64,000 nt of DNA, taken from positions 434,001-498,000 of the forward strand of contig NZ_JACBFS010000002.1 of assembly GCF_022138605.1 (NCBI RefSeq), read 5' to 3'. Positions 16,351-25,043 of the stretch are shown here, piece after piece. The notes beneath the pieces were generated by a model. It did no database searches and was not told the DNA's origin. It was given only the letters and a program-made list of their open reading frames with translations. How positions within the stretch are numbered: position 1 is the first letter of the stretch; the number at the start of each line of letters is the position of its first letter. The stretch comes from Xanthobacter sp. NM-25 (GTDB lineage: Bacteria; Pseudomonadota; Alphaproteobacteria; Rhizobiales; Xanthobacteraceae). Both the position numbers and the translations under genes were made by a program.

Positions 16351-18161
16351 CCATTCAGACGCCGAACGGCTTCACCCTCGACACGTCCGGCAAGCGCATC
16401 GTCGTCGATCCCGTCACCCGCATCGAAGGGCATATGCGCTGCGAGGTGAATGTGGATGATCAGAACATCATCCGCAACGCGGTTTCCACCGGCACCATGT
16501 GGCGCGGGCTGGAAGTCATCCTGAAAGGCCGCGACCCGCGCGACGCCTGGGCTTTCGTGGAGCGCATCTGCGGCGTGTGCACCGGCTGCCACGCCCTCAC
16601 CTCCGTGCGGGCGGTGGAAGATGCGCTGAACATCACCATCCCCAACAACGCCTATCTCATCCGCGAGATCATGGCCAAGGTGCTGCAGTGGCACGACCAC
16701 GTGGTGCACTTCTATCACCTGCACGCCCTCGACTGGGTGAACCCGGTAAACGCGCTGAAAGCCGACCCCAAGGCGACCAGCGTGCTGCAGCAGTCCATCT
16801 CGGCCCATTCCAAGTCCTCGCCGGGCTATTTCCGCGATGTGCAGAACCGGCTGAAGAAGTTCGTGGAGAGCGGCCAGCTCGGCATCTTCAAGAACGGATA
16901 CTGGGACAACCCGGCCTATCTGCTGCCGCCGGAAGCGGATCTGCTGGCCGTCACCCATTATCTCGAGGCGCTCGATTTCCAGAAGGAAATCGTGAAGGTG
17001 CACACCATCTTTGGCGGCAAGAATCCGCACCCCAATTATCTGGTGGGTGGCGTGCCGTGCGCCATCAACATGAACGGGGATCTGGCCGCCGGCGCCCCGC
17101 TCAACATGGAGCGTTTGAACTTCGTGCAGCTGAAGCTGCAGGAAGCCTTTGAATTTTCCAAGAACGTCTATGTGCCGGATGTCATCGCCATCGCCTCTTT
17201 CTACAAGGGCTGGCTCTATGGCGGCGGCCTTTCCGGCCAGAACGTGATGGATTACGGCGACTATGCCGCCATCCAGGGCCAGAAGAAGACCGATCGCCTG
17301 CCCGGCGGCGTCATCCTCAACGGCAATTGGGAGGAAATCCATCCCATCGACCCGCGCGATCCCGAGCAGGTGCAGGAGTTCGTGGCCCACTCCTGGTACA
17401 CCTATGGGGAGGCGGACAAGAACAAGGGCCTGCACCCGTGGGACGGCATCACCGACCCGCAATATGTGCTCGGCCCCAATGCCAAGGGCACCCGCACCAA
17501 TATCGAGGCGGTGGACGAGAACGCGAAATATTCCTGGATCAAGGCGCCGCGCTGGCGGGGCAATGCGGTGGAGGTGGGCCCACTGGCCCGCTACATCCTC
17601 GCTTATGCCCATGGCGTGCCGTTCGTGAAGGGGCAGGTGGACGAGGCGCTGGGCGCCTTCAACACCTTGGCCGGCACCCAGCTCACCGCCAAGCAGGCGC
17701 TGCCCACCACCATCGGCCGCACGCTGGCCCGGGCGCTGGAGGCGCATTATTGCGCCCATATGATGCTGGACGATTTCAACGCCCTCATCGCCAATATCAA
17801 GGCGGGCGATACCGCCACCGCCAATATGGAGAAGTGGGACCCCGCCACCTGGCCCAAGGAGGCCAAGGGGGTGGGCACGGTGGCGGCGCCGCGCGGCGGC
17901 CTCGGGCATTGGATCAAGATCAAGGACGGGCGGATCGAGAACTACCAGTGCGTGGTGCCCACCACCTGGAACGGCGGCCCGCGTGATCCCAAGGGCAATA
18001 TCGGCGCGTTCGAGGCCTCCCTCATGAACACGCCCATGGCGCGCCCGGAAGAGCCGGTGGAGATTCTGCGGACCCTCCACTCCTTCGATCCCTGCCTCGC
18101 CTGTTCGACCCATGTGATGTCGGACGACGGCGAGGAGCTGGCCCGCGTCAGCGTGCGCTGA
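16347..18161 (+). CDS. hupL: Uptake [NiFe]-hydrogenase large subunit
   Basis: HupL carries the NiFe(CN)2CO active site that oxidises H2. The GTG start overlaps the hupS stop (GTGA). The 604-residue precursor has both nickel-binding motifs: RICGVC at residues 73-78 and DPCLAC at 581-586. After His589 comes a 15-residue tail, VMSDDGEELARVSVR, expected to be removed by the HupD protease once nickel is inserted. The N-terminal IVVDPVTRIEGHMRCEV is a group 1 signature. Length and motifs are normal. Confidence 0.98.
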   Translation: MTIQTPNGFTLDTSGKRIVVDPVTRIEGHMRCEVNVDDQNIIRNAVSTGTMWRGLEVILKGRDPRDAWAFVERICGVCTGCHALTSVRAVEDALNITIPNNAYLIREIMAKVLQWHDHVVHFYHLHALDWVNPVNALKADPKATSVLQQSISAHSKSSPGYFRDVQNRLKKFVESGQLGIFKNGYWDNPAYLLPPEADLLAVTHYLEALDFQKEIVKVHTIFGGKNPHPNYLVGGVPCAINMNGDLAAGAPLNMERLNFVQLKLQEAFEFSKNVYVPDVIAIASFYKGWLYGGGLSGQNVMDYGDYAAIQGQKKTDRLPGGVILNGNWEEIHPIDPRDPEQVQEFVAHSWYTYGEADKNKGLHPWDGITDPQYVLGPNAKGTRTNIEAVDENAKYSWIKAPRWRGNAVEVGPLARYILAYAHGVPFVKGQVDEALGAFNTLAGTQLTAKQALPTTIGRTLARALEAHYCAHMMLDDFNALIANIKAGDTATANMEKWDPATWPKEAKGVGTVAAPRGGLGHWIKIKDGRIENYQCVVPTTWNGGPRDPKGNIGAFEASLMNTPMARPEEPVEILRTLHSFDPCLACSTHVMSDDGEELARVSVR

Positions 18162-18172
18162 GGAGGTGAGCC

Positions 18173-18928
18173 ATGACCGATGCATCGATCCCCGGCACCG
18201 CCCCCCCGGCGGACCGCGCCCCGGCCGCGACCACGGCCGCGGTGAAGGGTGGAAAGTCCCTGACCACCGTCTATGTCTATGAGGCGCCGGTGCGCCTGTG
18301 GCACTGGGTGAATGCCCTGTGCATCGTGGTGTTGTGCGTCACCGGCTATTTCATCGGTTCGCCCTTCCCCACTTTGTCGGGGGAGGCGAGCGCCCATTAC
18401 CTCATGGGCACCATCCGCTTCATCCACTTCTCTGCGGGCTACATTCTCGCCGTGGCCTTCATCGGCCGGGTGGCGTGGGCGTTCGTGGGCAATACATATT
18501 CCCGCGAGCTGTTCACCCTGCCGCTCTGGAAGAAGAGCTTCTGGAAAGGCCTGTTCACCGAGATCCAGTGGTATGCCTTCCTGAAGCCCCGGCCACTGAA
18601 GTTCGTGGGCCACAATCCCCTGGCGCAGACCTTCCTGTTCCTGGTGATGGTGCTGGGGCTCATCTTCATGATCGTTACCGGCTTTGCCCTCTATTCGGAA
18701 GGCACCGGCGCCGGCTCCTGGCAGGATCGCCTGTTCGGCTGGGTCATCCCGCTGCTCGGCGGCTCCATGCAGGTGCACACCCTGCATCACCTCGGCATGT
18801 GGGTGATCATCCTGTTCATCATCATCCACGTCTATTCGGTGATCCGCGAGGACATCATGAGCCGTCAGTCCATGGTCTCGGCCATCACCAACGGCTACCG
18901 CACCTTCCGCGACGACGATCCGGACTGA
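18173..18928 (+). CDS. hupC: Hydrogenase b-type cytochrome subunit
   Basis: HupC is the membrane dihaem cytochrome that passes electrons from HupS to the quinone pool. The 251-residue protein has an Ala/Pro-rich cytosolic start, then four membrane segments: LWHWVNALCIVVLCVTGYFI, FIHFSAGYILAVAFIGRVAW, the TFLFLVMVLGLIFMIVTGFAL stretch and HHLGMWVIILFIIIHVYSVI. Conserved haem-ligand histidines are visible (RLWHW, RFIHF, LHHLGMW, IIHVY). GGAGGTGA precedes the ATG. It is followed by a strong terminator-like hairpin, so hupSLC may be expressed more strongly than the maturation genes. Confidence 0.96.
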   Translation: MTDASIPGTAPPADRAPAATTAAVKGGKSLTTVYVYEAPVRLWHWVNALCIVVLCVTGYFIGSPFPTLSGEASAHYLMGTIRFIHFSAGYILAVAFIGRVAWAFVGNTYSRELFTLPLWKKSFWKGLFTEIQWYAFLKPRPLKFVGHNPLAQTFLFLVMVLGLIFMIVTGFALYSEGTGAGSWQDRLFGWVIPLLGGSMQVHTLHHLGMWVIILFIIIHVYSVIREDIMSRQSMVSAITNGYRTFRDDDPD

Positions 18929-18948
18929 GGCGTCCGGCCTGCAACCTG

Positions 18949-18977
18949 AAAGGGCGCGGCCAAGGCCGCGCCCTTTT
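18949..18977 (+). terminator. Intrinsic terminator or attenuator after hupC
   Basis: AAAGGGCGCGG and its complement form a GC-rich stem around a short loop, followed by TTTT. It lies between hupC and hupD and probably ends or attenuates the hupSLC transcript. Confidence 0.8.
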
Positions 18978-19028
18978 GCATTGCTGAACCGCGTGAGCGG
19001 AGCCGGTCCATGCCCGCTCCGGCAAAAA

Positions 19029-19047
19029 TTGGATTTCAGATTTCCAA
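19029..19047. promoter_or_regulatory. Inverted repeat, candidate enhancer site for HoxA
   Basis: TTGGATTTCAGATTTCCAA has 5-bp arms (TTGGA/TCCAA) in an AT-rich patch about 110 bases upstream of the second candidate sigma-54 promoter. That is a typical distance for a sigma-54 activator binding site. No such function is shown; the call depends on position and symmetry. Confidence 0.35.
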
Positions 19048-19153
19048 ATTTACAGAATATCGGACATTATCCTTCCATTTTAAGCTGCAGCCATACCGGA
19101 AGGTATGCAATGCCGGCAAGACCGATCAAGGCGTTAGCAGCCCCCGGCCACCC

Positions 19154-19168
19154 TGGCACGGTCTTTGA
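19154..19168 (+). promoter_or_regulatory. Candidate second sigma-54 promoter, before hupD
   Basis: TGGCAC-GGTCT-TTGA keeps the full -24 element and spacing, but the -12 element has GA instead of the nearly invariant GC. It would start a separate transcript for hupD and the downstream maturation genes after the terminator. The -12 deviation keeps confidence moderate. Confidence 0.45.
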
Positions 19169-19235
19169 ATTGGTCCACTTCCATTCAGGCGGCAGCAGAC
19201 CGCCGTGGGAGGATCAGGCCGAACGGAGGCGTCGC

Positions 19236-19859
19236 ATGGCCGACGAATGTATACCCGCGCGCATTTTGGTGCTCGGCATCGGCAACATCCTGTGGGCCGA
19301 TGAAGGCTTCGGCGTGCGCGTGCTCGAGGCGCTCGACCGCGACCATGTCTTCCCCGACATCGTCACCCTGCTCGATGGCGGCACCCAGGGCCTCTATCTC
19401 CTGCCCTATCTGGAAGAGGCGGACGGCGTCGTCATCGTCGATGCGGTGGATTACGGCCTTGCCCCCGGCACCCTGCACATCCTGGCCGATGAGGCGGTGC
19501 CCGCCGTACTCGCCACCCGCAAGGTGAGCCTGCACCAGACCGGCTTCCAGGAGATCCTCGGCCTTCTGGCGCTGCGCGGCCACACCCCGGGGCACATGGT
19601 GCTGGTGGGCGTGCAGCCGGAAATTCTCGACGATTACGGCGGCGGCCTCACCGCCACCGTCGCCGCCCAGGTGGCACCGGCGGCGGCCAAGGTGCTGGAG
19701 GTGCTGGCCACCGATTTTGACATCATTCCGCAGCCCCGCCCCCGGCGCGATGGCGGCTTCATCGCTGCGCCCATCGCCCGCGATTCTTACGAAACCGGCC
19801 GGCCCAGCGCCGAGGAGGCCTGCCGCATCGGCGACCCCCGCATTCTCGCCCGCAGCTGA
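19236..19859 (+). CDS. hupD: Hydrogenase maturation protease
   Basis: HupD cleaves the C-terminal tail of HupL after nickel insertion. The frame extends upstream, but ATG 19236 (MADECIPARILVLGIGN) has GGAGGC before it and gives 207 residues. Signature residues are GIGNILWADEGFGVRVLE, with the nickel-sensing Glu in DEGFG, the central Asp of VIVDAVDYG, and the later His in SLHQTGFQEILGLL. The last ~35 residues, Arg- and Pro-rich, extend beyond the usual protease fold. It begins the hupDFGH-hyp block. Confidence 0.95.
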   Translation: MADECIPARILVLGIGNILWADEGFGVRVLEALDRDHVFPDIVTLLDGGTQGLYLLPYLEEADGVVIVDAVDYGLAPGTLHILADEAVPAVLATRKVSLHQTGFQEILGLLALRGHTPGHMVLVGVQPEILDDYGGGLTATVAAQVAPAAAKVLEVLATDFDIIPQPRPRRDGGFIAAPIARDSYETGRPSAEEACRIGDPRILARS

Positions 19860-19871
19860 AAGCCCTCACCC

Positions 19872-20204
19872 ATGTGTCTCGGCCTGCCCATGCGCATCAT
19901 CGCCTCCGACGGCGCCTTCGCCTCGTGCCTCGCCGAGGACCGCAGCGAGCGGGTGGACCTGTGCCTGGTGCCCGAGGCCCGGGTGGGCGACCACGTACTG
20001 GTGTTCCAGGGCACCGCCCGCCGCCTGCTGGAGGCGGAGGAAGCCCGCCTCATCACCGAGGCGCTGGCGGGCGTCGCCGCCATCATGGCCGGCGAGGCCG
20101 ATGCCGACCGGATCGACCGCGCCTTCGCCGATCTCGCCGATCGCGAGCCCGAGCTGCCGCCGCACCTCGCCGCCGCCTATGCCGCCGGCCGAAAGGAAGC
20201 CTGA
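19872..20204 (+). CDS. hupF: HypC-like hydrogenase chaperone HupF
   Basis: HupF is a HypC paralogue that accompanies the hydrogenase large subunit, stabilising it under oxygen in Rhizobium leguminosarum. The 110-residue product starts MCLGLPMRI, keeping the essential N-terminal Met-Cys, and has the HypC-type strand pattern (VDLCLVPEARVGDHVLVFQGTA). The C-terminal helix (EPELPPHLAAAYAAGRK) is longer than in HypC. The stop overlaps the hupG start. A true hypC lies separately at 26.5 kb. Confidence 0.94.
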   Translation: MCLGLPMRIIASDGAFASCLAEDRSERVDLCLVPEARVGDHVLVFQGTARRLLEAEEARLITEALAGVAAIMAGEADADRIDRAFADLADREPELPPHLAAAYAAGRKEA

Positions 20205-20599
20205 TGTCGCAGGACGCCCTCCACCCCTTGGTGCGCCGCCTCCTCACCGAGCGCGCCTATGCCTATGTCGAAGCCGCCGAGGATGCCGCTGCCCTCGATG
20301 CCCGCGACCATCTCCTGTTGCTGCCCGCCCACGGCAAGGCGCACCTGGAGAGCCCCGACATCGCCGTGGTGCTGCCCGAGCTGGTGAAGGCCCTGGGCGG
20401 CGAGGCGCAGATCGGCGGCGCGGTGGCCGGCCCCAAGGCGGAAGCCGCCTTCCGCGAGGCGCTCAACCTCGCCTTGCCGGCCATCGTGGTGCTGCGCGCC
20501 GGCGTACCGTTGGGCGCCATCTCCCGCATGCGGGACTGGGATGAATATCTCGACCGCCTCGGCGCCCTGATGGACGCCCCCTCCACCGCCACCCACTGA
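20204..20599 (+). CDS. hupG: Hydrogenase accessory protein HupG (HyaE family)
   Basis: HupG/HyaE proteins have a thioredoxin-like fold without redox cysteines and assist the Tat-targeted small subunit. The 131-residue product shows HPLVRRLLTERAYAYVEA, LLLLPAHGKAHLESPDIAVVLPELV and PAIVVLRAGVPLGAISRMRDWDEYL, all family-like. The ATG overlaps the hupF stop (TGATG), implying coupling. It lies between hupF and hupH, as in rhizobial hup clusters. Confidence 0.92.
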   Translation: MSQDALHPLVRRLLTERAYAYVEAAEDAAALDARDHLLLLPAHGKAHLESPDIAVVLPELVKALGGEAQIGGAVAGPKAEAAFREALNLALPAIVVLRAGVPLGAISRMRDWDEYLDRLGALMDAPSTATH

Positions 20600-20609
20600 G
20601 GCTTTCCCC

Positions 20610-21461
20610 ATGGCTTCCAGCCCCTTCGCCACCCAGGCCCCCATGGGCTTCGGCCCCGGCAGCCAGCCCACCGCCGAGGAAGAAGGCCTCGCCTATCTGC
20701 CCATGCCCTCGGGCATGCGCATTTTCGAGGCCCACCTGCCGGAAGTGGAGGACAAGGCCCGCTTTGCCCCCGCCCTCAAGGTGGTGGCCGAGATCCTCGA
20801 TGCCCTGAAGGCCTGGACGCCGGGTGGCAGCCTCACCATCCCGCTCAGCCATCTCGATGCCGACAATCTCGCTTTGGTGGACGAGACCCTGGGCGAGGGC
20901 GAAGTGGCGGTGAAGGTGGCCGGCACCGATGGCCGGGCCATGGAGATCCAGGAAGCCACCTTCGCCGGCGTGTGGCGCCTGCGCGGCGCCGCCGGGGCCG
21001 ACCGGGTGGAGGTGGGCGCCTTCCCGCGCGGCGCCATCCTGCGCGCCCACGACCCGAACTGGGCCATCGACACCGCCGCCCTGTCCGGGGGTGGGCCGGG
21101 CATCTTCAACGCCCCCACCCTGCTGGTGGAGATCGACCACCGCACCCGCAGCCTCACGCCCGGGGCGCCGCCCCATGTCATCAACCTCTCCCTGCTGCCA
21201 CACACACCTGAAGACCTCGCCATGCTGGACGCCCGGCTGGGCCAGGGCGCGACGGTGGTGCTCTCCCGCGGCTATGGCAATTGCCGCATCGATGCGGCGG
21301 CGCTGAAGGGGGTGTGGCGGGTGCGCTTCTACAATTCCACCGACATGCTCATTCTCGACACCATCGAACTGTGCGAGGTACCGGAGGTGGCGTGCGCGGC
21401 GGCGGAGGACATCGCCGATTCCGCCGAGCGCCTCGCCGACGTGCTCGTGGCCATTTCGTGA
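20610..21461 (+). CDS. hupH: Hydrogenase maturation protein HupH (HyaF family)
   Basis: HupH is needed for hydrogenase small-subunit maturation in rhizobia. The 283-residue product matches the family: YLPMPSGMRIFEAHLPEVED near the start, the TGGDVL-like internal repeat represented by LDADNLALVDETLGEGEVAVKV, and LLPHTPEDLAMLDARLGQGATVVLSRGYGNCRI toward the end, with RVRFYNSTDMLILDTIELCEVPEVACAAAEDI closing. Two similar halves are apparent. No membrane segments are visible. It starts ten bases after hupG. Confidence 0.92.
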   Translation: MASSPFATQAPMGFGPGSQPTAEEEGLAYLPMPSGMRIFEAHLPEVEDKARFAPALKVVAEILDALKAWTPGGSLTIPLSHLDADNLALVDETLGEGEVAVKVAGTDGRAMEIQEATFAGVWRLRGAAGADRVEVGAFPRGAILRAHDPNWAIDTAALSGGGPGIFNAPTLLVEIDHRTRSLTPGAPPHVINLSLLPHTPEDLAMLDARLGQGATVVLSRGYGNCRIDAAALKGVWRVRFYNSTDMLILDTIELCEVPEVACAAAEDIADSAERLADVLVAIS

Positions 21462-21468
21462 GGCGGCC

Positions 21469-22572
21469 ATGAACATCTCCGCCTTCCCCCATGGCCGGTT
21501 CGAGGGCTCCTACCTCGGCGATCGCGCCCGCCTCGCCCCCACCGCCCGGCTCGAATGCAAGGTGTGCTGGCACGTCTATGACCCGGCCGAGGGCTGCGAC
21601 ACCTGGCAGGTGCCGCCCGGCACCGCCTTCAATGATCTGCCGGACGACTGGCGCTGCCCGGTGTGCGACGGCGCCCGCGACCAGTTCATGGTGCTCGATG
21701 GCGGCGCCGCCGGCGCCACCGCCGTGGTCGATGCCCCCTCCCCCGAGGACGCGGCGCTGGACGAAACCCTGCGCACCCTCCCCGGCCGGCTGGAAGCGGT
21801 GTTTCAGGAGATCAATGCCTCCCGCATGAAGGGGGTGCCGTTCGTCAACGGGGCGCTGTCGGTGAAGGCGGTGGGCTTCCGCATTCTCGAGGGGCGCCTG
21901 GTGGGCGTGCTGGTGACCCCGTGGTTCATGAACATCATCGCGCTGCCGAAGCCGGGCGAGGACTGGACGGGCCTGCCCACGGGCACCCGGGCGCTGATGG
22001 ATTTTCCCTCCGGCACCTATGAATTCCTCTCCGCCGAACGGCCGGAGACGGGGCCCTACCGGGCGTGCTCCCTGTTCTCCCCCATGTTCGATTTCTCCTC
22101 CATGCTGCAGGCGGTGGAGACGGCGGAAGCCATCATCCCCGCTTTGCTCGATCCCGCCAATCGCGAGGAGGGCAGCCGCGCCGGCGAGATCCGCCGGCGC
22201 GCCGAGGACGCGGCCGCCCGGCAGGCGGAAGAAGAAGCGGCGCAGCGCGCCGCCCTGGAGGCGGCGGCGGATGCGCCCGCACGCGAAACGCCCTCCGCCC
22301 TGTCACGCCGCGCCCTCATCTTCGGCCCCGGCCTCGCGAGCCAGGATGTAGCCAAGGATGCGGCCGGCCAGGAGGCCACGGCGCAGGAGGCAGGGCGCGA
22401 GACATCGGAACGCCAGCCCGGCGGGCACCCGGCCGCCGAACACCCGGTGGCGGCGGGTCAGGCCGCTGCGGACCCCATGGCGGCGGGCGGACCGGCGCGG
22501 ACCGGCGCGACCAGCGACCGAATGGTGTCGGCGGATGACGCCCTTGCGGACGCAGGGACAGCCCGGCCATGA
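21469..22572 (+). CDS. hupIJ: Fused rubredoxin HupI - hydrogenase chaperone HupJ
   Basis: The 367-residue protein joins two genes that are separate in Rhizobium leguminosarum. Residues 1-75 are a rubredoxin with two CxxC pairs (C30/C33, C63/C66; KVCWHVYDP and WRCPVC). Residues ~100-240 are a HupJ/HybE-type chaperone (RLEAVFQEINASRMKGVPFVNG, TPWFMNIIALP, YRACSLFSPMFDF). The last ~120 residues are an Ala/Glu/Gly-rich, low-complexity tail. HupI is thought to act in redox steps of maturation and HupJ in handling the small subunit. No stop codon or frameshift separates the domains. Confidence 0.9.
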   Translation: MNISAFPHGRFEGSYLGDRARLAPTARLECKVCWHVYDPAEGCDTWQVPPGTAFNDLPDDWRCPVCDGARDQFMVLDGGAAGATAVVDAPSPEDAALDETLRTLPGRLEAVFQEINASRMKGVPFVNGALSVKAVGFRILEGRLVGVLVTPWFMNIIALPKPGEDWTGLPTGTRALMDFPSGTYEFLSAERPETGPYRACSLFSPMFDFSSMLQAVETAEAIIPALLDPANREEGSRAGEIRRRAEDAAARQAEEEAAQRAALEAAADAPARETPSALSRRALIFGPGLASQDVAKDAAGQEATAQEAGRETSERQPGGHPAAEHPVAAGQAAADPMAAGGPARTGATSDRMVSADDALADAGTARP

Positions 22573-23675
22573 CCTCCCCCCGCGCCAGCCTCCAGCGCCT
22601 CACCATCACCCCTGCGCCAAAGGGCGACGGCTGGCGGTTCGTGCGCGCCGAGGGGCCGGATCCGGCGCGGGTTCTGGAAGGGCGCACGGTCGCGGAGGCC
22701 GCCCGCCTGGCGCCGCGCATCTTCAATCTGTGCGGCGCCGCCCACGGCTTCGCCGCCGCCCGGGCGCTGGGCCTGCCGGCGGAGGCCGATGCGGAGGCCA
22801 TGATACGGGAGAGCCGGCGCGACCACGCCCTCGCCATTCTCCACACCTGGCCAAGCCTCTGTGGCGGCGCGCCGGACCGCGCCGCCCTCGCCAGCCTCGC
22901 CCAGCCCGGCGGGGCACCTGCGGGTGGGGCACCTGCGGGTGGGGCACCTGCGCTGGCGGGCGCCCTGGTGGGCGAACGGCTGGCAGCCGAAGATTTCACC
23001 GCCCAATCCGTCGCCGCGCTGAACCGCTGGCTGGCGGCGGGCCCCACCGCCACCGCCCGCATCCTCTCCCGCCTGCGCGGGCTCGATCCCGCCTGTGGCC
23101 GCGCCGGCCTGCCCGAGCTCGGCCGGGTGGATCTGGAGCGGGCATTGCTTGGCGACCTCCAGCCGCCGCTGCACGCACGCGGCGCAACGCCGCCGGAGCC
23201 GGCACCCTTCCCCCTGCGCGAAACCGGCGCCCTCGGCCGGGTGGCCGCCACGCCCCTCTTCGCTGAACTGCTGGCGGCCGAAGGGCCGAGCCTGTTCGTG
23301 CGCCTGCTGGCGCGGCTTGCCGATCTTCTCTCGCTGGGCGCGGTCATGCCGGGCAGCAGCCATGCGCCCCTCGTGCCCTTCGGCGCGACACGGGCGGACC
23401 GGTCCGCCGGCCAGTCGACCCTTAGCCTCGGCCATGCGGAAGCCGCCCGAGGCCTGCTCGGGCATGGGGCGCAGGTGGTGGCGGGCCGGGTGGCGGGCTA
23501 TCGCATCCTCTCCCCCAGCGCCTGGAACCTCGCCCCCGGCGGGCTCTTGGAGCAGGCGTTCGCGCGCCTTGCGCCGGGGCCGGACACCGCCTTCGTGGCG
23601 GGCTTCCTGATCAGCGCCATCAATCCGTGCGTGCCGGTCACCCTCGATCTGCAAGGAGCCCTCGCCGATGCATGA
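22569..23675 (+). CDS. hupK: Hydrogenase assembly protein HupK
   Basis: HupK resembles a degenerate hydrogenase large subunit and may be a scaffold for Fe(CN)2CO transfer. The 368-residue product keeps vestiges of the metal-site motifs (IFNLCGAAHGFAAARAL near residue 55, and AINPCVPVTL near the end) but lacks the second cysteines needed to bind nickel. A GGAPA tripeptide-type repeat occurs three times around residues 117-131. Its ATG overlaps the hupIJ stop, and its end overlaps hypA. Sequence is poorly conserved in the family, but order and motifs agree. Confidence 0.88.
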   Translation: MTSPRASLQRLTITPAPKGDGWRFVRAEGPDPARVLEGRTVAEAARLAPRIFNLCGAAHGFAAARALGLPAEADAEAMIRESRRDHALAILHTWPSLCGGAPDRAALASLAQPGGAPAGGAPAGGAPALAGALVGERLAAEDFTAQSVAALNRWLAAGPTATARILSRLRGLDPACGRAGLPELGRVDLERALLGDLQPPLHARGATPPEPAPFPLRETGALGRVAATPLFAELLAAEGPSLFVRLLARLADLLSLGAVMPGSSHAPLVPFGATRADRSAGQSTLSLGHAEAARGLLGHGAQVVAGRVAGYRILSPSAWNLAPGGLLEQAFARLAPGPDTAFVAGFLISAINPCVPVTLDLQGALADA

Positions 23676-24009
23676 GATGGCCCTGTGCGAAAGCCTGCGT
23701 TCCGCCATGGAAGACGCGGCCCGCACGCAGAATTTCTCCAAGGTCACGCGGGTGCGCCTCGCCGTGGGCCGCTTCGCCGGGGTGGAGGTGGAGGCGCTGC
23801 GCTTCGGCTTCGACGTGGTGATGCAGGGTTCGCTCGCCGAAGGCGCCGAACTGGTGGTGCTGGACGAGCCCGGCACCGCCTGGTGCTTCGATTGCGGCAA
23901 TACGGTGCCCCTGGCGCACCGGCTCGATCCCTGCCCCCGCTGCGGCGGCGAACGGCTGGTGCCCAATGGCGGCACCGAAATGACCATCAAAGACCTGGAG
24001 GTGATGTGA
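23668..24009 (+). CDS. hypA: Hydrogenase nickel chaperone HypA
   Basis: HypA works with HypB to insert nickel into the large subunit. The 113-residue protein begins MHEMALCES, where the N-terminal Met-His forms the nickel site. A zinc site with two CxxC pairs follows (WCFDCGNTVPL and CPRCGGERLV). The gene starts inside the last eight bases of hupK and its stop overlaps the hypB start. Confidence 0.97.
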   Translation: MHEMALCESLRSAMEDAARTQNFSKVTRVRLAVGRFAGVEVEALRFGFDVVMQGSLAEGAELVVLDEPGTAWCFDCGNTVPLAHRLDPCPRCGGERLVPNGGTEMTIKDLEVM

Positions 24010-25043
24010 TGTGCACGGTGTGCGGCTGCGCCGGTGACGGCGCCACCATTTCCGAGGCCCACGGTCACGACCACGGGCATGATCACGCCCATCATCATGA
24101 CCATGGGCACGCGCACGCTCATGCACATGACCATGGCGGCGCCGTGCATACCCATGCGGACGGCACCACTCACAGCCATGCCCATTCGCAAGACGCCCAC
24201 CCGCAAGACACCGCGCCACAAGACACCGCGCCACAGGAGCGCGCCGGCACCCTCGATTACGGCCAGGGCCCGGCCCGCGCCCATGCCCCGGGCCTCAGCC
24301 AGGCCCGCATGGTGGAGATCGAGACCAATATCCTCGCCAAGAACGACGGCTATGCCGGTACCAACCGCGCCCGGCTCGATGCGGCCGGCATCCTGGCGCT
24401 GAATCTCCTTTCCGGCCCCGGCGCCGGCAAGACCACGCTTCTGGTGGAAACCCTCAAAGCCCTTGCCGGCCGGCTGCCCGCCGCCGTCATCGAGGGCGAC
24501 CAGCAGACCGACAATGACGCCGCCCGCATCCGCGCCGTGGGCGTGCCGGCGGTGCAGATCAACACCGGCAAGGGCTGCCACCTGGACGCCCACATGGTGG
24601 GCCACGCCCTCGAAAAGCTGCCCCTGCCCCAAGGCGGCGTGCTGTTCATCGAGAATGTGGGCAACCTCGTGTGCCCCGCCGCCTTCGATCTCGGCGAGAC
24701 CGCCCGCATCACCCTCATCTCGGTGGCGGAAGGCGACGACAAGCCGCTGAAATATCCCGACATCTTCCAGGGCGCCGAGCTGGTGCTCATCACCAAGGCG
24801 GACCTGGCGCCTTATGTGGATGCGGACATGGCGGCGCTGGAGCGCAACATCGCCCGGGTGAACCCCAAGGCGGAGATCCTGCGCGTCTCCGCCCGGGGCG
24901 AAGTGGGCCTCGCCCGCTGGCTCGCCTGGCTGGAGCGCCGGCGCGCCAGCCGGCTCGAGGCCCTCGCCATCGCCGCCGAGGCCAAGGCCCGCACTCTGCG
25001 CGCCGCCGCCGGCCTCCTCGCCGCACGGGAGGCCCACTCATGA
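24009..25043 (+). CDS. hypB: Hydrogenase nickel incorporation GTPase HypB with His-rich nickel-storage domain
   Basis: HypB is the GTPase that drives nickel delivery. The 344-residue protein begins MCTVCGC, a high-affinity metal motif. Between about residues 18 and 64 lie some 20 histidines in HxH patterns, as in the nickel-storing HypB of Bradyrhizobium. A short QDTAP repeat connects this to the GTPase domain: P-loop GPGAGKTT (about 136-143), EGDQQTDNDAARI, GKGCHLDAHMVGHAL, IENVGNLVCPAAFDLGE and TKADL. No nickel permease gene lies in the cluster, so storage may matter. It overlaps hypA and hoxA by a few bases. Confidence 0.97.
   Translation: MCTVCGCAGDGATISEAHGHDHGHDHAHHHDHGHAHAHAHDHGGAVHTHADGTTHSHAHSQDAHPQDTAPQDTAPQERAGTLDYGQGPARAHAPGLSQARMVEIETNILAKNDGYAGTNRARLDAAGILALNLLSGPGAGKTTLLVETLKALAGRLPAAVIEGDQQTDNDAARIRAVGVPAVQINTGKGCHLDAHMVGHALEKLPLPQGGVLFIENVGNLVCPAAFDLGETARITLISVAEGDDKPLKYPDIFQGAELVLITKADLAPYVDADMAALERNIARVNPKAEILRVSARGEVGLARWLAWLERRRASRLEALAIAAEAKARTLRAAAGLLAAREAHS

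Noticed and set aside
18981..19235. N-terminal extension of HupD in the same frame
   Set aside because: It covers promoter-like AT-rich sequence and a terminator edge, lacks coding character, and a good ribosome site precedes ATG 19236.
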